Shown piece by piece: positions 8,323 to 17,400 of a DNA stretch of 64,000 nt (positions within the stretch are counted from its first letter, which is position 1; every line of letters begins with the position of its first letter). The stretch lies in contig NZ_AP028156.1 of the NCBI RefSeq assembly GCF_033096465.1, positions 121,001 through 185,000 of the forward strand. The letters are read 5' to 3'. The position numbers were made by a program, and so were the translations under genes. This DNA comes from Blautia luti. Its GTDB lineage: Bacteria > Bacillota > Clostridia > Lachnospirales > Lachnospiraceae. The notes beneath the pieces are model-generated. The model saw only the letters and a list, made by a program, of their open reading frames with translations. It had not been told where the DNA came from and searched no databases.

Positions 8323-8568
8323 ATGGAAGAATATGAAGTAATCAGTATCCCGGTATCTGACGGTACAGAACGAGATTTCGCGATCATGGATACGTTTGAA
8401 TTCGAGGGACAGGGATACCTGGCAGTTTCTCTGATCGAGGGAGATGAGATTCAGGAAGGTGTATACATCTACCGTTATCATAATGCGGAAGATGGAGATG
8501 TTGTGGTAGAGCAGATTACTTTACCGTCAGAATACAAAAAGGTTACGAAATTTTACGAGCAGATGTAA
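8323..8568 (+). CDS. DUF1292 family protein
   Basis: 81 residues, beginning MEEYEVISIPVSDGTERDFAIMD and containing FEFEGQGYLAVSL, the usual pattern of the small DUF1292 family common in Firmicutes. ATG 8323 is taken as start; GTG 8317 is also in frame and directly abuts the stop of pgcA. No strong ribosome site is present, so translational coupling to pgcA is likely. Function of the family is unknown. A strong terminator follows. Confidence 0.8.
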   Translation: MEEYEVISIPVSDGTERDFAIMDTFEFEGQGYLAVSLIEGDEIQEGVYIYRYHNAEDGDVVVEQITLPSEYKKVTKFYEQM

Positions 8569-8585
8569 GTGAAAAGAAAATAAGA

Positions 8586-8637
8586 AGAGATCCCAGATTC
8601 AGCGGATGAATTGTGCTGAGCCTGGGATCTCTTTTTA
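8586..8637 (+). terminator. Bidirectional intrinsic terminator
   Basis: An 11-bp perfect stem, AGAGATCCCAG (8586-8596) with CTGGGATCTCT (8622-8632), is followed by a T run; the opposite strand also has a T-rich flank. It separates the convergent pgcA operon and the surface-protein gene on the minus strand. Confidence 0.9.
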
Positions 8638-8654
8638 AGTTTTACAGATTGGTT

Positions 8655-11600
8655 TTATTTCACAGTGACTGATTTTACAGATGACCATGTGGAATAATAT
8701 TTCTTGCCGCTGACAGTCTTATAAGTTCTGATGCGGACATAATATTTTTTCTTTGAGGTCAGGTTCTTGAGTACTGCGGATTTGGCAGAGCTTTTCGCTG
8801 TGATGTGTTTGGCATTTTTCATATCACTGCGCCGGCTGTAGTAGATCTGGTATCTGCTGATGGATTTCCTTGCTGTCCAGGAAACTGTGGCCTGTTTTTT
8901 GGCAGTTGATTTCAGGGACAGTTTGGAAGTGGTGAGAGGACGAACTGTTACGGAGATTTTTTTGGATGCTTTCTCGTAATCCTGTCCTCTGGCAGCTGTG
9001 ATAGTGAGTGTAACTTTACCAGGAGCTACAGGGATAATCTTAGTTCCGGAAACCTTGACGATTTTGGAATTGGAAGATTTCAGGGTGATTTTACCATCTG
9101 TTTCTGCTGTAAAGATGCTGGTCTTCTTGGTACTCTGATTCAGAGTCACACTTTTGGCAGTGATCACGGCAGGGATTCGGGCATTGGTGATGGTAAAGGT
9201 TCTGGTCATGGAGCCGGTGTAATTGCCCTGGCCTGTGATGTTTACAGTGGCAGTACCGACATCGATGTTATCGCTGTAGGAAACAGTGAAATCAGTATCT
9301 GGTACAAGCATTTTGTCTCTGGATTTCACAGTAACTGAAGGTTTCTGCTCTGTGCCGTTGTATCTGAAAATATCGGCAGAAAGAGAGGCAGTCAGCTGGC
9401 TGATATCAGCAGGGGTGATGGTGAATTCCTTTGTGATAGTGCCGGAGTAGTTGCCTTTACCTTTGATGGTTGCTTTGGCAGTACCTGCATTTGTGTTGTT
9501 ACTGTAAGAAACAGTGAAATCCGTGCCGGAAACCAATACCTTATCGCCAGATTTCACAGTAGCACCTGGTTTCTGTGCGGAACCGGTATAAGTAACTGTA
9601 TCTGCAGAAAGCTCAGCGGAAAATCCGGAAAAATCAGCCGGAGTGATCGTAAACTGTTTCCTGATAGAACCGGAATAGTTACCTTTACCTGTAATAGTGA
9701 CAGTGGCAGTGCCTGCGTTTACATTGCTGCTGTAAGAAACTGTAAAGTCGGTATCTGCAGTTAACTGTGCATTATCGGATTTCACAGTGACTACAGGTTT
9801 CTTTTCTGCGCCATCGTAGATAAAGGAATCAGCAGAAAGAGAAGCTGTGAATTTGCTGAGGTCAGCCTGAGTGATCTTAAAAGATTTCGTAATGGTACCG
9901 GAATAGTTGCCTTTGCCTGTAATAACGGCTTTGGCAGTGCCGACATTAATGTTGTCAGTGTAGGAAACGGTGAAGTCAGTACCGGAAGTCAGCTGTTTAC
10001 TGCCGGATTTCACAGTAACCTCAGGTTTCTTTTCTGTGCCGTCATAGCTGAATGTGCCTGCTGCTAGTGAAGCAGTCAGTTTGCTGAAATCCGCCGGAGT
10101 AATGATGAATTCTTTTGTAATAGAACCGGAGTAATTGCCCTTACCTGTAATGACTGCGGAAGCTGTGCCTACGTTTACATTGTTACTGTAGGAAACAGTG
10201 AAGTCCGTGCCGGAAGTGAGCGCTTTGTTTCCGGATCTGACTGTTGCGGACGGTTCCTTTTTAGAACCATCGTATCCAAATGTGCTTGCTGAGAGGGAAG
10301 CGGTAAAATTTGCGATGTCAGCCGGAACAATCCTGAAGCTTTTTGATGTAGAACCGGTGTAGTTATTTCTGCCTGATATTGTTACCGTAGCAGTACCTAC
10401 AGCACGGTTATTGCTGTAGGAAACCGTGTAATCTGAACTGGCAGTTAAGGTGTTATTACCGGATTTTACAGTAACTTCAGGTCTTTTGTCGGAACCGTCA
10501 TACGGGAAAGAATCTGCAGATAATATAATGCTGCAGTTACTGATGTCCTGTTTCCGAATTGTGAAATACTGGGTTAATGTACCTTTGTAATTGCCCTGGC
10601 CGGTGATGCATGCCCGTGCGTAATTAGTAACTTTGATATTGTTAGTATAAGCGACGGTATAATCAGTATCTGGTGTCAGTTTCTTACCATTATGTGTGAC
10701 ACTTACGGCTGGTTTTTGTTCAGAACCGTTGTAGTAAGCGGATTCAACGGAGATACTGGTATCAGTTGCTGTTAGTGTTTGAGGATTAATACGGTAAGTG
10801 GTGCTTACAGAACCTGTATATTTACCAATACCTGTGGCTGTTACTGTAACAGTACCTGCATTTACGAGATCTCCTTCGTAAGAAAGTTTAAAATCTGTTC
10901 CTTCTGTTGCTGCAGCACCGTTTATTGTTAAGGTTGCAGATGGTTTATGTTCAGTTCCATCGTAATTATAGGTACTTCTTTTAAGAGAAAGACGGGAATG
11001 GCTGCTGTCGATCATATTGACATAAAAATCGGTTTTCAGGACATAATCGTCGCTGTATTTGGATTTAATGCTGATAGTGGCTTTGCCGGCTTTTTTGGCA
11101 GTGATCGTAGCCATATCAATTGTATTCATTTTTATAGACAGAACACTTTCATCTGAATTGCTGATCACACATTCTGATAATTCAGGATAAGATGAATTGG
11201 CAGAATTGAACTTAGGAGTCCACCAGAGATCGGCAGACTGTCCAATATCCATATAATTAGATCTGCCCATATAGATATAGTTATAACTGTCAGGTTCTTT
11301 CTTCTTCCACAGATTGATAGAGGTAGGAACGGAAACGGTATCCTGATAGCCGCAGGCTGTACAGGAACGTTTCATTAATCCATTAACTGGGGTTCCATTG
11401 GCAAACTTGTGACCATTTGTAATCCTTGAAGCATGATTCTCTGAAAGGTTGGACAGGTTGATGCTGTAAAAGGTATTTACCTCATTTTTCCAGGTATACC
11501 AGATCAGTTTTCCATTTACAATGACTGGAACACAATCAGACAGATTTCCTACCATCTGGTAAATAGAACTGGTTTGCTGTCCGTTTCCGTCCAGAGCAGT

Positions 11601-12956
11601 ATAGTAAACATGTCCCTGGCTGGACCACATAATGATGAAACTGTTGCTGCCTGTTTTGATCAGATGGGGAGCAGAGGCTGTATCTTCAGTTCCTGCATAG
11701 TTGGAAAGATAACGGATCACTGGTGTATCACCGGATTTTGGGGCAGAAAGGATGAAAACATTTCTGGTGGTTCTGGTATTGTCAATATCACAACTTCCTG
11801 CAACCAGATAAGAAGAATCTGAATATTCAAATCCGCCTACTGTAGCAGCCGTATAAGTACCGCCGCCTAATGTAAAATCCATTATTACAGAGGTAGAGAA
11901 ATTCTTGGTAAAACGTCCGGTGCTGCTGTCAATGGTACTTTTGACAAGATTGATTCCTCGTGGATAGGTATCACCCTGATCTACTCCCAGGAAGGTTCCA
12001 TTATCCATTTTCAGAAATTGTGTAAAAGTATGACTTACGTAACCGGAAGGGGTATATTCCACTTTATAATACTGATCCATAATACTCATATCGGAAGTAT
12101 TTACAGAGAAAGTTACATTTGCCTGATGTCCATTATACATAACATGACAGGTTCTGACATAGAGGTAGTTTCCGGATACCATCATTCTGGCTGTTCCGAA
12201 TGCAAATGGCTGGGCAGTATTGGCACCAAAAAGGCTGCAGGAGCCCTGGGCTTTCCAGTCTTTGGAATATTTTGTCACACGGTAGGTTTCCACAGAATCA
12301 TTATGATCCGGGTTGTTTTGACCAGTGAGAATATAGTAATTGTCATTGCTTTCATAGAATGCGCCGAAAATTGGCAGGGACAGATCCAGTGTCATTGCTC
12401 TTTTGAAGTTATAGGATGTGTCGTAATATTCGATCAGAAGCTTACCATCCAGGGCACCGGCCTGTACACGCATAAGGTTGCCGTCAGGGCTTGTGGTGAG
12501 ATAGGAATCGATGGTTGTAGCCCAGGCTTCATAGTCCTGAGATTCCAGATTGCTTCCCTTGTAAGTATCGCAGATTGTTTTTAGAGAAGGATCATTTTCA
12601 ATGTCTGCTTCTACAATAGAATAATTAAAATGAGTAGAGATGGAATTCTCCAGACCGCCGGCAACCGGCGCTTCTTCTGTTTCCACCTCATCAGAAGAGA
12701 ATTCACTGTTCGTTTCTTCATCAGTGAAAATCTCGTCTTCAGAATCAAAAGCTGCTGTGTCGTCTGTGGCATCATCTGCCGAGAAATCGTCTGTGGCTGT
12801 CGGATCTGCGACAGCTGAATTGGTGTCTGTCTGAGCCTGCGTGCTGTCTTCTGTAAAGTCAGAGCCGTCTGAAAAATCAGTGGCACTGACTGGAGATGTT
12901 CCTAGCAGGCAGATAGAAAGCAGGACAGATAGAGATTTTAAAGTTCTGTTTTTCAT
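8655..12956 (-). CDS. Large secreted protein: propeller-like N-terminus, eight tandem Ig-like (MBG/YDG-type) repeats, Fn3 C-terminus
   Basis: 1433 residues. The minus-strand start is preceded by AAGGAGGAG. Residues 1-25 are a signal peptide ending near PVSA, followed by the acidic DFSDGSDF segment and a Ser/Thr/Asp/Glu-rich linker to about 105. Residues about 110-560 look beta-rich (a propeller or similar) and end with a CTACGYQ motif. About 655-1260 holds eight repeats of about 76 residues with the pattern YDG..KKP..TVKSG...L..GTDFTVSYSNN.N.GTA...ITGKGNYSG, each spaced by about 228 bases of DNA (roughly 9180-10990). Then come a bacterial Ig-like segment and a C-terminal Fn3 domain (KYYVRIRTYKTVSGKKYY). 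No LPXTG or choline-binding anchor is seen, so the mode of surface attachment is unknown. A role in adhesion or host or glycan contact is inference only. Confidence 0.85.
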   Translation of the reverse strand: MKNRTLKSLSVLLSICLLGTSPVSATDFSDGSDFTEDSTQAQTDTNSAVADPTATDDFSADDATDDTAAFDSEDEIFTDEETNSEFSSDEVETEEAPVAGGLENSISTHFNYSIVEADIENDPSLKTICDTYKGSNLESQDYEAWATTIDSYLTTSPDGNLMRVQAGALDGKLLIEYYDTSYNFKRAMTLDLSLPIFGAFYESNDNYYILTGQNNPDHNDSVETYRVTKYSKDWKAQGSCSLFGANTAQPFAFGTARMMVSGNYLYVRTCHVMYNGHQANVTFSVNTSDMSIMDQYYKVEYTPSGYVSHTFTQFLKMDNGTFLGVDQGDTYPRGINLVKSTIDSSTGRFTKNFSTSVIMDFTLGGGTYTAATVGGFEYSDSSYLVAGSCDIDNTRTTRNVFILSAPKSGDTPVIRYLSNYAGTEDTASAPHLIKTGSNSFIIMWSSQGHVYYTALDGNGQQTSSIYQMVGNLSDCVPVIVNGKLIWYTWKNEVNTFYSINLSNLSENHASRITNGHKFANGTPVNGLMKRSCTACGYQDTVSVPTSINLWKKKEPDSYNYIYMGRSNYMDIGQSADLWWTPKFNSANSSYPELSECVISNSDESVLSIKMNTIDMATITAKKAGKATISIKSKYSDDYVLKTDFYVNMIDSSHSRLSLKRSTYNYDGTEHKPSATLTINGAAATEGTDFKLSYEGDLVNAGTVTVTATGIGKYTGSVSTTYRINPQTLTATDTSISVESAYYNGSEQKPAVSVTHNGKKLTPDTDYTVAYTNNIKVTNYARACITGQGNYKGTLTQYFTIRKQDISNCSIILSADSFPYDGSDKRPEVTVKSGNNTLTASSDYTVSYSNNRAVGTATVTISGRNNYTGSTSKSFRIVPADIANFTASLSASTFGYDGSKKEPSATVRSGNKALTSGTDFTVSYSNNVNVGTASAVITGKGNYSGSITKEFIITPADFSKLTASLAAGTFSYDGTEKKPEVTVKSGSKQLTSGTDFTVSYTDNINVGTAKAVITGKGNYSGTITKSFKITQADLSKFTASLSADSFIYDGAEKKPVVTVKSDNAQLTADTDFTVSYSSNVNAGTATVTITGKGNYSGSIRKQFTITPADFSGFSAELSADTVTYTGSAQKPGATVKSGDKVLVSGTDFTVSYSNNTNAGTAKATIKGKGNYSGTITKEFTITPADISQLTASLSADIFRYNGTEQKPSVTVKSRDKMLVPDTDFTVSYSDNIDVGTATVNITGQGNYTGSMTRTFTITNARIPAVITAKSVTLNQSTKKTSIFTAETDGKITLKSSNSKIVKVSGTKIIPVAPGKVTLTITAARGQDYEKASKKISVTVRPLTTSKLSLKSTAKKQATVSWTARKSISRYQIYYSRRSDMKNAKHITAKSSAKSAVLKNLTSKKKYYVRIRTYKTVSGKKYYSTWSSVKSVTVK
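9180..10990 (-). repeat. Eight tandem coding repeats of about 228 bp
   Basis: DNA repeats encoding the Ig-like units of the large secreted protein. Internal units 4 to 7 are the most alike (for instance GTDFTVSY and ITGKGNYSG recur), while the outer units 1, 2 and 8 are more diverged, a pattern typical of expansion by recombination between central copies. The boundaries are approximate. Confidence 0.8.
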
Positions 12957-13047
12957 GTTACTCCTCCTTAAAAAAGTGTGTGAATATTATGGGTATATTT
13001 TACAATAAATGGAACAAAAAGTGTAGATTTCCGGGGCAAAAAAATAC

Positions 13048-13076
13048 TTTAAAATAAGAGTGCCAGGCTTTATAAT
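13048..13076 (+). promoter_or_regulatory. Probable promoter for the DUF362 gene
   Basis: TTTAAA at 13048-13053, 17-base spacer, perfect TATAAT at 13071-13076, about 100 bases before the start at 13180 in the divergent gap. Confidence 0.5.
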
Positions 13077-13179
13077 TACACTTAACAAAAGCAGATAATG
13101 GAACAGATAAAAAAATCCGTTGTCTGATAAAAAAGGGGATTATAAAAATTCTCTTAGTATTTAACAGGAGGAAACGAAA

Positions 13180-14304
13180 ATGGAAAAATCAACCGTATAT
13201 TTCACAGATTTCCGATGCTCAGTAGGAACCAGCCAGCTGGATAAGCTGAAAAAACTCTGTATTGTAGCTGGAATCAAAGATATTGATATGGAAGGGAAAT
13301 TCGTAGCGATCAAGATGCATTTCGGAGAGCTTGGAAACATGGCATTTCTGCGTCCGAATTATGCAAAAGTAGTCGCTGATCTTTGTAAGGAGCAGGGAGG
13401 ACTTCCGTTCCTGACAGACTGCAACACCCTTTACCCGGGAAGCAGGAAAAATGCCCTGGAGCATCTGAATTGTGCGAACATGAATGGTTTTAACACCATC
13501 ACTACCGGATGTCAGATCATCATTGGTGACGGACTGAGAGGTACGGATGAAGTGGAAGTGCCTGTAGTAAATGGAGAATACTGTGAAACAGCACTGATCG
13601 GACATGCAATCATGGATGCGGATATTTTTATCAGCTTAACTCATTTCAAGGGACATGAAGCGACCGGTTTCGGAGGCACGCTCAAAAATATCGGTATGGG
13701 CTGCGGAAGCCGTGCAGGAAAAATGAAACAGCATGCCAGCGGAAAACCGGCTGTAAATGAGGAACTCTGCCGTGGATGCCGCCGTTGTGCCAAAGAATGT
13801 GGCAGTGATGCCATTACCTATCTGAATAAAAAAGCAGTTATTGATTATGACAAATGTAAAGGCTGTGGACGCTGTATCGGAGCCTGCAGTTTTGACGCAG
13901 TTTATAATCCAAACAGCAGTGCCAACGAACTTCTGGACCGCAAAATGGCTGAGTATGCACAGGCAGTCTGTCATGGACGTCCATGTTTCCATATTTCCCT
14001 GGTGCAGGACATCAGCCCGAACTGCGACTGTCACGGAGAAAATGATGCGCCGATCCTTCCAGATATCGGAATGTTTGCAAGTTTTGACCCGATCGCACTG
14101 GATCAGGCATGCGCAGATGCCTGTCTGAAAGCAGCACCTATTGCCAACAGCCAGCTGGGAGAACATCTGGCGAAACCGGACTGGCACTGCCACCACGACC
14201 ATTTCAAAGATTCCAATCCAAACATTGAGTGGGAGGCTACACTGGATCAGGGTGAAAAGATAGGACTGGGAACCAGACAGTATGAACTGAAGATTGTGAA
14301 ATAG
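13180..14304 (+). CDS. DUF362 domain protein with two 4Fe-4S ferredoxin motifs
   Basis: 374 residues, start supported by AACAGGAGG. The N-terminal half (FVAIKMHFGELGNMAFLRPNY, LTDCNTLYPGSRKNALEHL, ISLTHFKGHEATGFGGTLKN) matches DUF362 proteins. Two ferredoxin clusters follow: CRGCRRCAKEC (about 195) and CKGCGRCIGAC (about 225). A C-terminal Cys/His-containing tail (NCDCHGEND; HCHHDHF) could bind more metal. It is cytoplasmic, probably an electron-transfer or metal-binding protein; its substrate is unknown. It sits alone between the two giant surface-protein genes with its own promoter. Confidence 0.85.
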   Translation: MEKSTVYFTDFRCSVGTSQLDKLKKLCIVAGIKDIDMEGKFVAIKMHFGELGNMAFLRPNYAKVVADLCKEQGGLPFLTDCNTLYPGSRKNALEHLNCANMNGFNTITTGCQIIIGDGLRGTDEVEVPVVNGEYCETALIGHAIMDADIFISLTHFKGHEATGFGGTLKNIGMGCGSRAGKMKQHASGKPAVNEELCRGCRRCAKECGSDAITYLNKKAVIDYDKCKGCGRCIGACSFDAVYNPNSSANELLDRKMAEYAQAVCHGRPCFHISLVQDISPNCDCHGENDAPILPDIGMFASFDPIALDQACADACLKAAPIANSQLGEHLAKPDWHCHHDHFKDSNPNIEWEATLDQGEKIGLGTRQYELKIVK

Positions 14305-14450
14305 AAAAGGAGCAGTGTGAATTACAGCTTTACAATTACGGAAGTATTGGACACTTCTGGGTGAAAAAATACGAAAATCTCCGGGTACTGGAATATCAGA
14401 TCGAGATCTTGCGTGATAAGTATGATTATCTGGGAGAGGAAGTTTTATAG
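14286..14450 (+). pseudogene. Short conserved-looking reading frame without a clear start (possible gene remnant)
   Basis: A stop-free frame overlaps the end of the DUF362 gene and encodes YNYGSIGHFWVKKYENL then EYQIEILRDKYDYLGEEV before TAG at 14448-14450. Composition looks like real protein, and a purine-rich AAAAGGAG lies at 14305-14312, but the only start codon in frame with good spacing is missing (the nearest GTGs are out of frame; an in-frame GTG lies mid-frame). It may be the tail of a decayed gene or a very small protein with an unusual start. Confidence 0.3.
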
Positions 14451-14498
14451 AGATACTGTTCACGCAGATATAGAAATAAAAGGAAGGAGAGAGGGGCT

Positions 14499-17400
14499 AT
14501 GAAAAGGATGTTTGCAATACTGCTGGCATTTCTGGTACTTGTTCAATCTACCTGGGTCTTGGCAGCAGATTTTTCAGATGGGACAGGAGATGATACTTTT
14601 TCTTCGGGATCAGAAGACATGATAACAGAGCCATCTGAAGAAGAGATTTTTTCTGAACCGGATATGTCTTCGGAGGATGAAACGTCAGAGGATAATTTTT
14701 CGACGTCTGATGAGGAGGAAAATGAAACACAATCAGCGCAAAACGATCAGGAACAGGAAATAACTGCAGAAAGCCTGATTGGAAAAGATTATTATGCAGG
14801 ATCTGACTATATAGGATTCTTCAGAGGAACAACTACTTCTGATAATAAAGAGATCTATTTTAAATGGAAAAAAGGATATGAGATCCTGTATCTGTACATA
14901 TCGGATGTGCATAGTACTTCGCCGGATCACTTTTCTACATTGCTGTACTTAAATTATATGAGCGATTTTTCCACTGTTTCTGTTTCAGAAAGAAAGTCTT
15001 ATTATGGGGCTTGTCTGGAAGGTACTTTGGAGAAAAATGGACAATGGGAATTTAAAATAACAGATATTTTTGGGTCAGTAGTATACAGGCAGAATTTTGA
15101 TGAATCTGGTCAGAAGGCACTTTTTGATCTGAATGATCAGAGGATTCTGCTGGACAGTGAAGGAAGTGTAAAGGGATCTTATTATGTAAGAGACGGGAAC
15201 TCAGTCAAAGCGGAACTCGATTTGATCACATGGGAGATCCAGGATACGAAAATTGCGCAATTTAAAGGTTTTTCCTATGATATTTCAGCAGAAAATTCCA
15301 GAAATGTAATTGCTTCACTAAACATAAAATTAAAAGCTGTCAATGTGGGAAAAACGACTTTGACAGGTACTACTGCGGAGGGAAAAACAGTATCCTGTAC
15401 TATTTATGTAGAACCTGAGATGAAAGTTACAGCACCGGTAAGCATTCCTGACAGTGATGAGATCATATGTAAGATTTCTCTTCCAAAGGCAAATAAAGAT
15501 TATCTGGATAATTATATGAAAAATCTGAAACATACGATCAAGAATAATGATTCAACAGGTTCCTTAACAGAGGATTCTTTTTCATATAGTATTTCTTCTG
15601 ATAATACCAGCGCTTCAGGAATATTAAAAGTAAGAGCTTCCGGTTCTCAGGGAAGTGCAGATATCACTTTCACATCAGAAGGTGGATTTTCGAAAACGGT
15701 TAATGTTCCTATTGCAAGAGATAACATTTCAGATTACTTTGTGCTGAGAAAAGATACGAATCGTTTTGATCATGCTCATAGTACTTGGGGGACTGCAGAT
15801 TTTTCAACGGATTATCTGGATCTTCTTTTAAACATGCAGTCGAAACATCCGGTCATCAGCAAAAACAGATTACGCCAGGAAGAGCACAGAGCCTGGGATG
15901 GTTCCTGTCTGGGAATGGCATTATCTATGATTTACATGAATGAAGGAATGCTGTCTGAGCGTTTAGGAGATACCTATTATTACAGTTTCGACAACCCGCT
16001 TAAAGGTTCGCCGTTAATGAATACGATCAATTATTATCAGCTTTGCCAGAATTCAGATAATTTTTCATATTCTCATAGTACATATAAAGAAGGACTTACA
16101 AACCTTTTAATGGGAGAAAGTCTTAGCTCTTTTTTGAAAAATATGGTTACAGAAGCAAAGAAGAGTTCTAATGAACGCCTGCCATTCTGCTTTACCTATA
16201 CCTATACTTATATGGTCGATAATAAATCTCACACAGATGGTCATTCAGTAGTAGTATGCGGATATGAAAAAGATGCTCATACAGGCGGGCATCTGATAAA
16301 AATTTACGATTGCAATACGATATCTTCCAGGTATCTGTATATGAATATTTCTTCAGATTTCAAATCTTTTTCATTTACAGACAGTAATGGCGCGGTGTTA
16401 AATTCTTTATGGAAAAATATGCAGTTTATAGGAATTAATGATCTGGCATCCGCATCATGGAATCTGTTAAAGAATTCAGGAAAAAGTATGGTAAGTGTCA
16501 ATGCTGCATCCGCGTCACAGAATACTGCTGAAATAAGTTTTTCTGCATATAAACAGTTTAATCTGAAAAATGAAAAAGGACAGACACTGTCATATGATGG
16601 AAATACATATGCGGGAAATCTGCCGGTATATTCTTCAAAAGTAAGTGGTGAAACAAACCCTGTTATTACAATTGAAACGGATCCGGTTAATTCTTTCGAG
16701 GTTTCCGGTTTTACTGATGAATTTGAGATTTCGGCAGAGATAAATGGAAAATATTATAATGCCAGTACAGATGGTGCTTCGAAAATAGTGCTGGATAAAA
16801 CGAATGGAATTGTGACAGATGGAGAAAATTACTCATTTTCTATGGCGGTAAGTGCAGATCTTCAGACTTGTGATCTTTTTCAAGTTTCCGGATCAACCAG
16901 TGGAACAAGTAACATGACCAGTGATGCTGATAAGATTACTTATCAATCGGAAGAGACAGTTTCCGGTGTAAATGTAGCTATTTATAATGGAAATGATTAT
17001 CGTACGGAGAATGTGAATTCTGATTGTGATGAAATCAGTTTCTCCGATACATCTGCAGGGCAGTTAAGTGTTTCGAAAATATTGACATCCGGAAGCTGCG
17101 GAGCAGATGCTCAGTGGAAATTAAATACCCGGGGGATACTCACGATCAGTGGTTCTGGTAAAATGGAGGATTTATATGGAGAAACTTTTGTGCCTTCTTA
17201 TTATCAGTCCAAGGTAAAGAAAGTAGTAATACAGAATGGGATCACAAGGATAGGTGGTGCGGCATTTTTTGAATTGAGTAATCTGAAAGAAGCTGTGATT
17301 CCTGAGAGTGTGACGGAGATTGGATATCAGGCGTTTGCATTTTGCGGGATGTCAGATATTGTAATTCCGGCATCAGTTATTACCATTGAGGAAGGGGCAT

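Noticed and set aside
9180..10990. Repeat array considered as CRISPR
   Set aside because: The repeat unit is about 228 bases, coding and without short direct repeats and unique spacers.
12018..12584. 188-codon plus-strand frame inside the large secreted protein gene
   Set aside because: Antisense to a continuous 1433-codon gene with signal peptide and strong ribosome site.
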